Assembly (NCBI GenBank): GCA_016647705.1
Contig: CM028325.1
Span: 26,578,474 to 26,642,473 of the forward strand
Reading direction: 5' to 3'
DNA from: Eucommia ulmoides
Taxonomy: Eukaryota; Streptophyta; Magnoliopsida; Garryales; Eucommiaceae
DNA: 64,000 nucleotides
Under the pieces are notes generated by a model. It was not told the origin of the DNA, searched no databases, and worked only from the letters and a program-made list of their open reading frames with translations. The translations under genes and the position numbers were made by a program. This document shows positions 11,043 through 22,439 of this stretch, piece after piece (position 1 is the first letter of the stretch; every line of letters starts with the position of its first letter).

Positions 11043-12345
11043 TGATGCACCCGATAGGCACACTAGGTGTGAGGCAATCTATGCACCGTCTACCTATATT
11101 TGCAGGTGAAGATTACTCATTCTGAAAGGATAAAATGATTGCATTCCTCCAGACCACTAATTATGATGTGTGGCTAGCTATTGAGGATAGTCCGTTTGTC
11201 CCTATGAAAAACGGGGTTGCTAAGAAAAAAGATTAACTGAGTACTTCTGACAAACAAAAGTTTTCTATAAATTATCAATCTATTAACATTATGTTTTGCT
11301 CTTTAGATACTAATGAATATTTTAGGGTCTCAATTTGCAAATCAGCAAAATAGATGTAGGACAAATTGAAGGTTACCCACGAAGTAACTAGTCAAGTAAA
11401 GCAGTAAAAAATCAATGCCTTAATCCGACAATTCGAATTATTCAGAATGGGTGAAGCAGAATCGATTCAAGAGATGTACAGAAAGTTCAACAATATCTGC
11501 AACCATTTGAATCAACTTGGAAAGCTATACACTATGGAAGATAAAGTTCAAAAGATCTTGAGATCTTTAACTAAAGTGTGGGAGCCGAAGGTGACTGCGA
11601 TTGAGAAAGCAAATGATCTTGAAAAGTATGAAATTGATGACGTCATCGGCAACCTAATGACGCATGAGATGGCTATGCAACAATATGAAGATGGATCAGA
11701 AAGAAAGCTAAAAAGGAAAGAGAGACTTATGAAAGAAACATGGGATGATACGAATTCCAGTAGTTCCGAAGTATCAAGTGATGATAAGAGAACTCCGACG
11801 TTCGCCCTTATTCCCAAAGAGGTTGAGTTGAAGTTGGGATGTAATTATTACAATAAGGTTGGGCATTTTAAAGTATCATATCCATTCAGGAACCCTAAGT
11901 TTATGGTTAATAATGGATCTAAAATAAAATAAATACCAAAAAATATTACAGTGTCTTGTGAAAAGTTACAAGATGTCGGGATTAGATGGAAAGGAATAGC
12001 CAAAAAGGTTATATCAAAGCCAAGAAAGGAAGTCACCAAGATTTCACAAGGAACGTGTGCAAAGCGAAAAGATGTATTAAAGTCAAGATGTGAAGTTACA
12101 AAAAAGCTACAAGCGACTCGTGCAAACAGAAAATATGTATCAAAGTCAAGATGTAAAGTTTCAAAAAAGTCACAAGTGGTATGTGGGAACAGGAAAGATG
12201 TACCAAAACCACAGGTCAAGAGAAATTGTGTACCCAGATCAATTGTTGGTACAAATGAGGTAAAAAGTAAAGTCGTCACTAAAGACATAACAGGTACTCC
12301 TAACCCTTTGCAATTTAAATTCATTAAATTTGTTAAAGAATGAGG
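11043..12345 (+). pseudogene. Broken copia gag polyprotein
   Basis: Gag of a Ty1/copia (Sirevirus-like) element, the structural protein that packages element RNA. Its start near 11043 shows the usual copia N-terminal Gag domain (LPIFAGEDYSF then a TGA where tryptophan is expected, at about 11127). Further stops follow around 11233-11410. The longest open piece is 11447-11932, with the MGEAESIQEMYRKFNNICNH region typical of UBN2-type gag. The nucleocapsid zinc knuckle is degraded: CNYYNKVGHFKVSY keeps the first Cys and His but lacks the second and third Cys. A lysine-rich open stretch continues at 11951-12343. No protease, integrase or RT follows. Confidence 0.75.
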
Positions 12346-12360
12346 TGTCCGACTTGCCAA

Positions 12361-13284
12361 ATAGATAAGTTGATACTAGTTTCTAAGATTTATACTAAAT
12401 GATGTGCTTATTTGTTGTCTTAGAAACAGTGCATGGTGATTCCGAGAATCACATTTAGTTAATGGGTATCAACATGTTTTTATGTGCTTATATCAAGTAG
12501 TGATCATATGTTTGATTTTAAAACATGTTATGTGATAAATAAATATTGTGGTTATTTAAATGATAAATGAATTATGTAATGCATTCATATGTTGAATTCT
12601 AAGTATTGATCATAACCGTTATAAAAGCATGCATTAGATTTATGATTGACAAATTTATAAATTATTATTGAAATATGTTTCCTGTTCTAGTACATTAAAG
12701 ATTACACGTTTCTTGATTCTATCTATAGGGAAGATATTAATTGGTATCATGAATAAGGCATGTTGAATAATTAAAATTATATGATTTCATGCTACATTGT
12801 TAAAATGTTATGATTGTCTTAAGTTTATTCTCTTATACATGAATTTGTTTGTTTACAATTATATAGGGGGAGATTGCATGCTAAAAGTGATGTTTTTGGT
12901 TCCCTTTCTCCACTTTTTGAGATGACAAAGGGGGAGAATATATTGATGTTTATTGAATATCTTTATTTGATTACATTAATTGATAAAAGGGGAAGATATA
13001 AAGGAAAAATCATGATTAAATGTTTAGGATTTGTTCACTTAAGCATTGCATTGATATAGGGGGAGAACATTGTTGATATGATCATGTTACTTTATTGAAT
13101 ATCTTAATTGTTTGATTGATCATATTTTGTGCTTCGTTGAATATCTTATGAGTTTTTTGAATTATCTTCATGACTATACTTTAACGAGTTAAAAAAATCA
13201 GTCATCGGATTTAGGGGGAGCATGGTTACATTATTATTTTGAAGAAAACATCAAAGTTAATTGTCATCATAAAAAAGGGGGAGA
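12361..13284 (+). mobile_element. Pol-deleted copia interior with multiple polypurine tracts
   Basis: No pol domains remain between gag and LTR. Six GGGGGAGA-like tracts occur at about 12866, 12929, 12988, 13058, 13213 and 13276. The last, AAAAAAGGGGGAGAG, abuts the 3' LTR and is the functional-type polypurine tract. A cluster of such repeats upstream of the 3' LTR is a known hallmark of Sireviruses. Short open frames here (for example 12874-13059) are not recognised as genes. Confidence 0.65.
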
Positions 13285-14110
13285 GTTTTGATCCCGGAAT
13301 TTTGATGGACAATTAAGTGTTGATGTTTTTGCTGGAACTAACATGCTTATTGAGTGTTTTACTTTAAGAGTTCCATTTAAAATCAAATCATGAAGTAATT
13401 ATGAAGGATGCAGAGATGGACATTAAAGATAGCAAGAGTATTGAAGATTCTGAAAAATCTAAGTAAAAATAACTCAAATAATTTTTACTCTTAATGTATC
13501 ACGATTAGGATTACACATGACACAAAAATGATTTATATTATGTGTGTTTATATTAAGGTTCTAATTAAGTTTAAATATATGCTCCAATGTAAAATTGAAA
13601 AGAAAAAATTGTCATAGACAAGATTAGTGTTTAAAATTGATTATTAGTGTCAATTTAGTTAACCGGGAAAAGAAATCGGTTAAAGGGTTTAAATCATCGA
13701 AGTTTGGAGTTGAAACATATTGATAGGGATATTGTTCCAGCAACGATCGGTCAACCGACCGTAGGGTTTGGTCAATCGATGGACAAGGGCTAGATAATAG
13801 AGAGTATCTGAATCGATCAATCAACCAACTAAGGGAGATCAGTTAATAGATGGCCAAAAGCTAAACTTCCTGTATCAATCGGTCAACCGACCCGTGGGGG
13901 ATCGGTTAACTGACTTGTGTTTGAGCAATGGTTGGGATACATCTTGTATCCATCAGTCGACCGATAGTGTAGAGGCTAGTCAATCGACTGTGCTGTTTGA
14001 ATTTCGAGACTCTTAAGGATCATATCTAAAACTAGCCCTTTTTTTGGTATATATTTTGGAGATATTATGAATAAATGATACTCTTATTTAGATATCCCTA
14101 TAAATATAGT
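13285..14110 (+). mobile_element. Sirevirus-like 3' LTR (5' part)
   Basis: It begins TTTTGATCCCGGAATTTTGA directly after the polypurine tract. A second copy of the first ~230 bp is present at about 63775-64000. It contains four palindromic words related to CGGTCAACCGACC between 13744 and 13990. The expected LTR end (TTGG..CAACA) was not found before the MULE begins near 14120, so the LTR is truncated or interrupted by that element. Confidence 0.65.
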
Positions 14111-14501
14111 ACATTAAATTAAGGGAAAAATACCATATAATCCATTTAAAAAGCTAAAATTACATGATGGCCCCAAGAGTTTTATTTGCACTGAATGGTC
14201 CTACGGTATGCAGCACTTTTTACCAAATAGTCCTTCTTCAAAATTGGACTTTTTCGTTGGACAATTTTTCCCGTCTGTATATATAAGGAAATTTTCAAGT
14301 TAGGGAATCTACTCAAAGTTTCCATAAGAGAGATCTTTGAGTTCGTGGAAGATTTCTCATATTCTGTTTCGACGAATATTTTTGATTCTTCGCATCAAGA
14401 TTTTTGATAGACGAGTTTATTTGGATCAAGTTTTTTACAGCACGAACAAGGATTGAATCTTGAATATTCTTTTTTACGAGAACGAATGAGAAGCAATTGA
14501 A

Positions 14502-15239
14502 TGTAAGTTATTCGATCTGTTCAGTATGTGTTGTTTTGATTTTTTTTTTTTTTGTATGAATTTCGATAATGCAGTAGATCGATTAAATTTGTGAGTAACT
14601 CTGATTGATATACTTTTATGAAAAACTTATTAAAGCTTAATTATAAGCATATGTCTGTTTTGATTATTTGATTGAACTTGTTACCAAATATAACATGATA
14701 CTTATCTTTTCAATGTGATGTGTTAATTTTTTAAAAGAGATTTGTATATGCTGTTTTTGTTTTCTGCTAGTTTGTGATGTTTGAATATGACATTATGTTA
14801 TTTTCAATGTACGTTTTAGTAGAATACTTATAGATATTTCAAGATTCTAATGGCTTAGATCAAGTTTTTTGAATTTCGATTTGCAAATAATGTGATGTTG
14901 AATATAATGATGTTATTTTTCAATGTGTTGCTTTAATTTTTGGAAGAGGTTGTAGATACTGTTTTTTGTGTGTGTTTATGATAATATGTGATGTTGAATA
15001 TAACATCATGTTATTTTCAACATACGTTTTATTAGACTTCTTGTGGATTTTTCAATATTCTAATGGCGTGGATCAAGATTTTTTTAATTTGATTTTGCGA
15101 TAATGTGATGTTGAATATAAACGTGATGTTATTTTTTCAATGTAATACGTTAAATTTGGAAAGAGTTTTGTAGTTGCTGTGTTTTTTGTGTTTTATGATA
15201 ATATGTGATGATGAATATAACATTATGTTATTTTCAACA
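14502..15239 (+). other. Putative 5' UTR intron of the MULE transposase, rich in the motif
   Basis: A good donor (GCAATTGAAT then GTAAGTTA) at 14502 and an acceptor TTTTCAACAG at 15240 bracket a stretch with no long ORF. It carries at least five direct/inverted motif pairs, for example ATGTTGAATATAACATCATG followed by TTATTTTCAACAT at 14991-15023. Others lie near 14779, 14893, 15108 and 15209. Confidence 0.5.
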
Positions 15240-15254
15240 GTGATATTGAGAATG

Positions 15255-17412
15255 TCAGAAACAGTCGCTGCAATGTGCAAATATGATGGTGTTACAACAA
15301 TTCTACGTCTTGATGGAAAAAGTTCAATAGGAACTGTTGTTGAAAGAATAGTAGAAAGATGGTCACAAATGTCTGACAACAAGTTTTCCATGACATATGC
15401 TCTCCTAGGGCACCCAAAATGCATGTTAACAAGTCAGACTGGTTACTTAGAAATGTTTTTTCTTACTGGCCATATGAATGTTTGTATTTTGAAAATTAAT
15501 GTGGTGAGGACGAAAAGTGATGATGTGGGATCTAGCCATGCATCATCATTTGCAATTATACCTTCTAGAGCTATTTCAAGTAGAGATACAGATGATGAAT
15601 TGGATTATATAGGAAGTTATGGTACAATGTTGGGAAAGAATGATAATAAACTAGCATTATCGGCTAAAATGGGCAAAAAGGATACAAGAGGAAGGTCAGA
15701 AATTTAGAGGTGGAACAAATGAGTTTAGGATGGTCCTTAGAAAATATGCAATAGAGGTTGGATTTAATTTTCATTTTTTAAAAAATGATAAGACGCGTAT
15801 AACAGCAGCTTGTTCGTTACGAGAGTCAAAGGGTTGTCCGTGGTTTGTCCATGGAAGGGTGAATCTTGAAAATGGATTCTTTTACATGTACGATTTGGTG
15901 AATGATCATACATGTGGCACCGCATTCCGAACATTGAAGAACAAAAAGATGAGGTTGGATGTTATATCCAGTTGTTTGATTGATGAGATCTGTGAAAATT
16001 CGGAAACGAGACCTATTGAAGTTGTTCAAAGCTTTAAAAAATAATATGGTCTCAAGATAGCATATCGTCATGCGTGGCTTGCTGTGGAGAAGGCTAGAAA
16101 TAGTGTATTTGGAGACTATTCATTTGCGTATGATCAATTGCGATAGTACGTTGCAACAGGTATGACAACAAATCCTGGCAGTCATTTTTTGTTGGATTAT
16201 GACACAGTCACTAGGCATTTCAAATGTATCTTTGTGGCATTTTATGCATGCATATTTGGGTTCAATTACTGTAGGCCTTTGATATTTTTAGATGGAACTT
16301 TTCTAAAGGGGCGATATAAGGGAACTTTATTGGCTGCATGCACAATGGATGGCAATCAAGGTAAAATAATGTGCTGTTTTATATCATGTTATATTCAACA
16401 CTGACTCATGTTATATTCAACATGATTTTTCTGTTTGACAGGAATGTTCCCAATTGCATTTGCTATTGTTGATGCGGAGAATGACGACAATTGGGAGTGG
16501 TTTCTTTTGGAGTTGAAAAAAATTATAGATTCAAGTCGGGTAATTACCTTTATATCGGGCCACCATAATGGAATTACAGAAGGTATACGTAAGGTGTTTC
16601 CGGATTATCACCATGGTTTTTGTTTGGTTCATTTGAAAATGAATTTAAGGGCAACAATGTCTGGAAAGAATACAGGGTGGAAGGAGTCAATGATCCACAA
16701 GCTAAATGGCATAGCATATGCAGAGGTTCATGAATGAGTTATCTCCTTTGAATTTTAGTAATGTATTTTTTAGGGGAAAGTGTTATGAGGAGATGTCAAA
16801 TTTGGCGGAGTGCTTTAATTCTTGGATAGCGGATTATCGGCGTTTGCTTACGATTTTATTGATTGATAAGGTTAGAATTCGATGGATGGAAGTGATGACG
16901 GAGAGGAGAGATTTTGCTGAACAAATGAAGGGCGAGATAACACCATATTGGGAAAAGAAAATGGATGAAATGATAAGTGAGGGAAGGAAGTGGAATGTAA
17001 GCCTTTCAGGGAACGGTGTATTTGAAGTAAGTTCATCTCCATCAGTGTTGGTGAACACTACAGATAGGACATGTTCTTGCCGCCAATGGGAGTTAAAGGG
17101 ATTTCCATGTGTGCATGCAAGCACCTCATTGCAACGAAGTGGGTTTCCTATATATTCATACATTGATGATTATTTCCACACATCATTCTATCGAGAGACG
17201 TATTCAAAATGTATATATCCAATACCAACAATGGAGCGGCTATTATATTCCGATAATGAATCAGTAATAATCCATCCGATGACAAAAAACAACCTAGACG
17301 TCCTAGAAAAATAAGAATTCCGTCAAGAGGGAAAATAAAAGAAAGAAAATGTGGGAGGTGTGGAAAATATGGACGCCACAATAGGAAAATTTGCAAGGTT
17401 GTGTTGACTTAA
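15255..17412 (+). pseudogene. MULE (mudrA/VANA-like) transposase, inactivated
   Basis: Domains in order: an N-terminal region from MSETVAAMCKYDG (15255), a MuDR-type DNA-binding zinc region (FVHGR..DLVNDHTCGTAF, 15840-15930), the MULE catalytic domain (FLDGTFLKGRYKG, 16282; NWEWFLLELKKI, 16489), a SWIM zinc finger (CSCRQWELKGFPCVHA, 17074), and a CCHC zinc knuckle (CGRCGKYGRHNRKIC, 17352). One intron, 16361-16441, carries two motif copies. Damage: in-frame TAA at 16042 and TAG at 16144, frame changes near 15690 and 17290, and a lost stretch near 16700-16760 where the element's usual linker is missing. The second catalytic aspartate, usually in ISD, reads ISG at about 16555. It would cut and join the element's ends if intact; it cannot be active as written. 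Confidence 0.8.
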
Positions 17413-17799
17413 ACGATTTTCGTTTTTTATAGGAATTTTGTGTTTTTACAGATTTTAGATTACATTTTTCTGATTTCATTTGGTTCATTTTTTGTAATAG
17501 TAAGACATTGATTCATTAAAATTGATAATTTTATTTGATTTCCAAGATATCACATACCTATGTTATATTCAACATAGTCTTGTTATATTCAACAATATAT
17601 ATAACAAATTCATTAATCAATTGAAATATGGTGGTGTTATATTCAATATCATTTTTTTTGTATATATCAATTGAAATAAGGAACCATTCAATAGATCATA
17701 ATATACTCAAAAACAAAAAATATGTGGTACTTGTCTTGTAGGCAAAAAAAAAAAAAAAAAAAAAAAACAACCACCAAACATTGAAAGAATTTTTGGTCT
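17413..17799. other. Spacer between converging MULE genes, with motif copies
   Basis: Shared 3' flank of the transposase and ULP1-like genes. It contains three motif copies (TGTTATATTCAACA near 17561 and 17581, GTGTTATATTCAATA near 17634) and a 24-base A run at 17743-17766. No gene. Confidence 0.6.
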
Positions 17800-20700
17800 T
17801 CATTGTTCGGGTTTCTGATTACGTGCCAAATATGAGTCATAGGTCCAAGTCCTAGCGTCATCATTCAAAAAACCGCGAAAAATTCTTGCTCTTTTGAATC
17901 TAAAATCTGAAACACCCATGTCTGTATTGATTTGTAACCCATTGCATATTTGTGTCATGATATGGATCACTGCTATTCTGCAATCCACCTTGTCAATATT
18001 TTTTTAGTAGATCATTAGAATCATATATATAATAGTTATAACTTGATAGGACGAAGACAATGTTCCTTACTCAGACGTTCCTTGATCTGGGACATCTTCC
18101 ATGTTGACGACATTTGGTTGTTTTGATGTTGATGCAGAGGTTTTTCGTTTTTTTTTCTTCAGGAAGACATGAACATATTTTGCCTACATGTTAAGAAACA
18201 TAAACATATCATTATGGTGAATACAAATATGATAACATATTGAATATGACACAATGTCGTGTTATATTCAACATCATATGTTTCTTAATGCCTGAAGTAC
18301 AGATTGCTTATAAAAGAACAGAGAATATGAATGAAAAATCAAACAACAAAGAATTTTATGAGTAGGGGTTACCATTAGTTTTGCATTTTCATAGAATCGA
18401 TCTACCATACCAGGGCCCCTCAAGTTTATTGAGTTGTAATGTTTCCAAATATCATCATCTCGATCATATACCAACAATGTCCAGTGACAATTGAAACTAG
18501 TTGACCCTTGTGTGTTTATGGGGAAGTGGATAAACCTTTCTCCACTAGAAAATATTGAAATGATATTCGGTTCAAGTATTTGTCTCAAGAAATCAATGTC
18601 ATTTGTTGCCACCCATGTCTTAAACAAAAACAAATATATATAGGGGATTAAAAGTGTGTAAGTTAGATGAGTAGCAATTAGAAAATAATGAAAAATTACA
18701 AGTTATGACTTACCCAACAAGCACTATTTACAAACGCAGACCGTGCTTGATGATCAGTGCCCAACGATTTCATATGTCGAATTAGGCTTTGTTGATCATT
18801 CCACAACATTTCAGCATAGGCGTTTATAATCTGTGGAAAAATCATATTTTTGAGGCTTATATATATGTGTTGAATATAACACATGACATATTTGTGATCA
18901 AATGAATATAACATTTTTTTATGAAAACAAATTGGTAAAATGCTTACGAAATTTGTTATTTGTCGTTCGGCAAGGACTTCAATGAAATCAAGTATTGAAA
19001 CTTGTGCCATTAACCACTCTCCGCCCCAAACATATGCGCTGTTATTTTTTCAAGAAAGTGCAAGAATAAAAAAATTTGGTGTGCAACAAGTAACATATTT
19101 TTTATATGCGATAAATAGGTCATGTACCTTGAATCTTCTGTTTCCAATATGAAAAGAATTTTATTCCAATCATCTTCGCCAATGTTGATCCCAACGAGAC
19201 AGTCTCTTGGGGGTAATATTTCATTATTACCTTTCTTAGCAATAGAAATAGGCATAGGGACAGGGGGTGGCATAGTTTCAGCGGCGTGAGTTGATGTAAC
19301 ATCAGCAAGACAAGGTAATTGAATTGGCAAAGCTTGGCGTGCAACACGGGAGCGCGTTCGCTTAATTGGACGCTCGTATTTATGTACCGAGTCACCCTTA
19401 CCTTTCACCAGTCTTCGTTTGTCTTTCACCCCTTTAGCAATTGAACTAGGTGTTATCAGGTTACGCATAGAGCGCGTAACCCTTTTAGGGGGGGCACAGA
19501 TGGCTGTGGTGAAGTTGCATCTTCCGAAAGTCGTGTTATCTTTTCTCGCTGCTGCTCAATAACATTATCTTTGTCAAGCATCTCCATCTGATAAAATTCA
19601 CTTATGTGTTCAACTATTTCGTTGTGTTTTAATTTGAGTTCTTCAGTTTGAGTAACTAAATGCACAACATTTTCTATCAAGTACTCTTCGAGCTGCTTTT
19701 TCTCTCCAACAAATCTTTGTTTTTGGGTCACAACATGGACTCCAGTCTCCAACAGAATGTCATCTAGATGTCGTCTTTCAGCATTCAATTCACGAATGAC
19801 TCCTTGTAATCTTTTAATTTTCTTCTTCGTCTTCTCCCGTAGCTCTGATTTTTTCTCCTTCGCAGGTGTTAATTTCCATTTTAGCCTTTTGTTTTCTGCG
19901 ATCAACACCTCCACATTTGTTGTTTGTGGATGAACATCATCCTCAAAATCTTCATTGATCCGTAGGTCAAAAGATGGAAATTCATCTATTTTTCCTTTCC
20001 TCTTACCAGCAAGCTCAACATACATTTTCCTTTTGCCTTTAGCGACAAGCTTTTCATCATCATCAACTTCCTCTATAATAATACTCTTCTTCATTTGTCC
20101 AATTTCTTCTTCCAATTTTCCAACAAAAATCTAGAAAACAAGAGACAATGAGTTTTTACATAACACAATTTGATGTTGAACATAATACAGTTTGATGTTG
20201 AATATAACTCAACATATTAACAATTTTTAAATAGCCCTGGTATAACAATTTTTTGGCTAGTTGATGTTGAATGTAACACAACAATTTGATGTTTTGAATA
20301 TAACGCAATTGGATGTTGAATATAACACAACACATATTGACATGTCTTATATAGCACTAATAAAAACAAGTTTTGCATACCTCTTCACGTTTAAGGTCAG
20401 ACAACTTTCGTTTGCTCATTACATCAGCAAGTTGTATCATATCCCATGTTGCCCACCTTGGATTCAGGTGGCTACGATATGTGTTTGAACAGTCAATCAA
20501 AGTTGTGTGCTCACAAAGCCAAAACTGATTTGAAATAAAATTAGTAGGGAAGACAAATTCTGTCCACAGAGAATATGACATCAATAAATAGGAAACAAAC
20601 CAACTTGTAATGCAATAGCACACCCTGTGATTGATGATGGATTTTGGTAACCCTTTTCAATTGATGACATCAGCATGCTGTGTATTTTCTCAGCCCAAGC

Positions 20701-21910
20701 AAATTTAGACATCGAATGAATGTCGTTTACTAATATTAGATAAGACACATGACATGCTTGCCCTTTGTTTGCTAGGAAACATGTTGTTAGTAAGTGGACA
20801 CATATAAGACGCACAACGTCTTCATAGTCGTCTTTCGTCTTCCCTAGAAGAGCTTCTTTAATCTTTGTCTTAATCTCCACAACACTCAATTTGTTGTCTT
20901 TGATTCCTTGACGGGTTAGAAAAGAACTTTTATCTTGTGTTGCATACCGAGAAGCAATTTGTATAGCACCCGATGTCAACCCAAATAACTGTTGGACATC
21001 ACTGACACGAAATTGGACAAATGAATTGCCAAGTTTGAAGGCTTTTTTTTTTTTGTAGGATTGTAGGATTGGATGATAGATGTGATGATGTGGTCTAACT
21101 TATAAAAGTTATCAGGACTCATAAATGGACTAATCAGTGCATTTATGGTTGGCCAAAATGGAGTTTTTCTCAAAAGGGCTTGGTGATTGTCATTCAAATC
21201 AATGGTTTCAAGGAACCAATATATTTGGGAAAGGTTTGACCTGTATCGAATCGTTCCTTGACCTTTAACACCACGGTGAACTGAAATAGATTGTGGAAAA
21301 AAATAACTTAATAACAAATATTGATAGTACAAATTCCAAAAGTTGGAGAGTAGAAGGGGTTTTTTGAAAGTGCAATACCAAGTGAGGATATCAGAGCTGC
21401 AACACAAGTTTACCCATTGTTTCTGAACGTCTTTGAGGTTTTGATGGGGAAACAACAACATGGTGTTCTGACTCTACGCCTGCGGGTCCACAAACAAGGA
21501 CATCATAACATGTGATGTTATTTATTTTTTAAAATTTTATGGAGTTTTTGGGACAATTTCTTTTTGTTTACCTTTAGGTTGCAAGAAATATAGTCTGCAA
21601 ACAATTTGATATTTCTGACCTAACAATTTTTGAATTTAACACAGATGAAACCCAATTTTTTGGGAAGTGTTGGGATGTATGTTGAATATAACACAAGTCC
21701 ATTTTATATTCAACACACACAAACCTACAACACAGATTACTGTTTATAGAAAACAGGTGATGTGTTACATTCAACATAACCCTGTTTTTTTTTTTTTTTT
21801 TTTGCATTTTGTGAGAAATGAAACGATAAAAGTACCTTCGTCTGATGTATTGGAAAAGTCTGACATTTGTCGTTCAAGTTGCTTTTCGTTCTCTATGGCA
21901 AAACAAAACG
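17800..21910 (-). pseudogene. DUF1985-like/ULP1-like cysteine protease gene of the MULE
   Basis: Multi-exon gene, minus strand. Supported exons: about 21450-20605 (DUF1985-like: SNLSQIYWFLETIDL; DVQQLFGLTSGA), 20524-20381, 20130-19128 (charged coiled coil, KRLKWKL..QLEEYLIENVVHLVTQ), 19038-18948, 18830-18714, 18618-18373, 18183-18070 and 17988-17800. A further upstream exon may lie at 21910-21834. The protease (C48) part shows HWTLLVYD with the catalytic His, HYNSI where ULP1 proteases carry Asp, and DQGTS..DC with the likely oxyanion Gln and nucleophile Cys. Introns at 18184-18372, 18831-18947, 20131-20380 and about 21480-21830 hold the motif. Frame breaks fall at a 12-A run (about 21043), a 7-C run (about 19488) and the last splice donor (about 18070). 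Its role in the element, protease or anti-silencing factor, is inferred. Confidence 0.65.
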
Positions 21911-22439
21911 AAAGATGCATTATGTGATCAACATGCATTAACAAAATTACAAAAGAAAATGAGGATATAAAATCGAGATGGTTGAAACGATTCAAACCAT
22001 TTTTGGAAAACAACATTTTCAATAAAGTCATTTTCAGAAAATGAAGAGTCATAAACACAACCCATGGAGTTTAATTATAATTTTCAGCAAAAATTTGAAA
22101 ATGGCAATGAAAAACAGAAATGTCTACCATTTTTTGGACGGAAAACAAACCCGAGTCGGCGACGTTTATGGGATTAGCCGTCGTGTTAGGATTCTTGGTT
22201 TTGAAATTCCTTCATGCGGTAACCATTTGTTTGCCTTTTCTAGAGTAAGAAGAGAGAGAATTAGGGTTTAGTTCGTACTGTGAAATGGAGGAGTGGAAAC
22301 GTTTAGTGGAGTGGAGAAGGAAGATTGTACTGTGGAAATAGAGAAAATGGATAGACGTGCTCTTTCAATTCACGTCCTGCAGGTCTGACACTTCGAAATG
22401 TAGCGGTTAATAGATTGTAATTGTGTGCGATACAATGAT

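Noticed and set aside
12874..13059. 61-codon ORF between gag and LTR
   Set aside because: Lies in the polypurine-tract region of a pol-deleted element; no domain.
20261..20488. Plus ORF across the motif-bearing intron of the ULP1-like gene
   Set aside because: Runs over an intron and exon of the minus-strand gene; composition follows the repeat motif.
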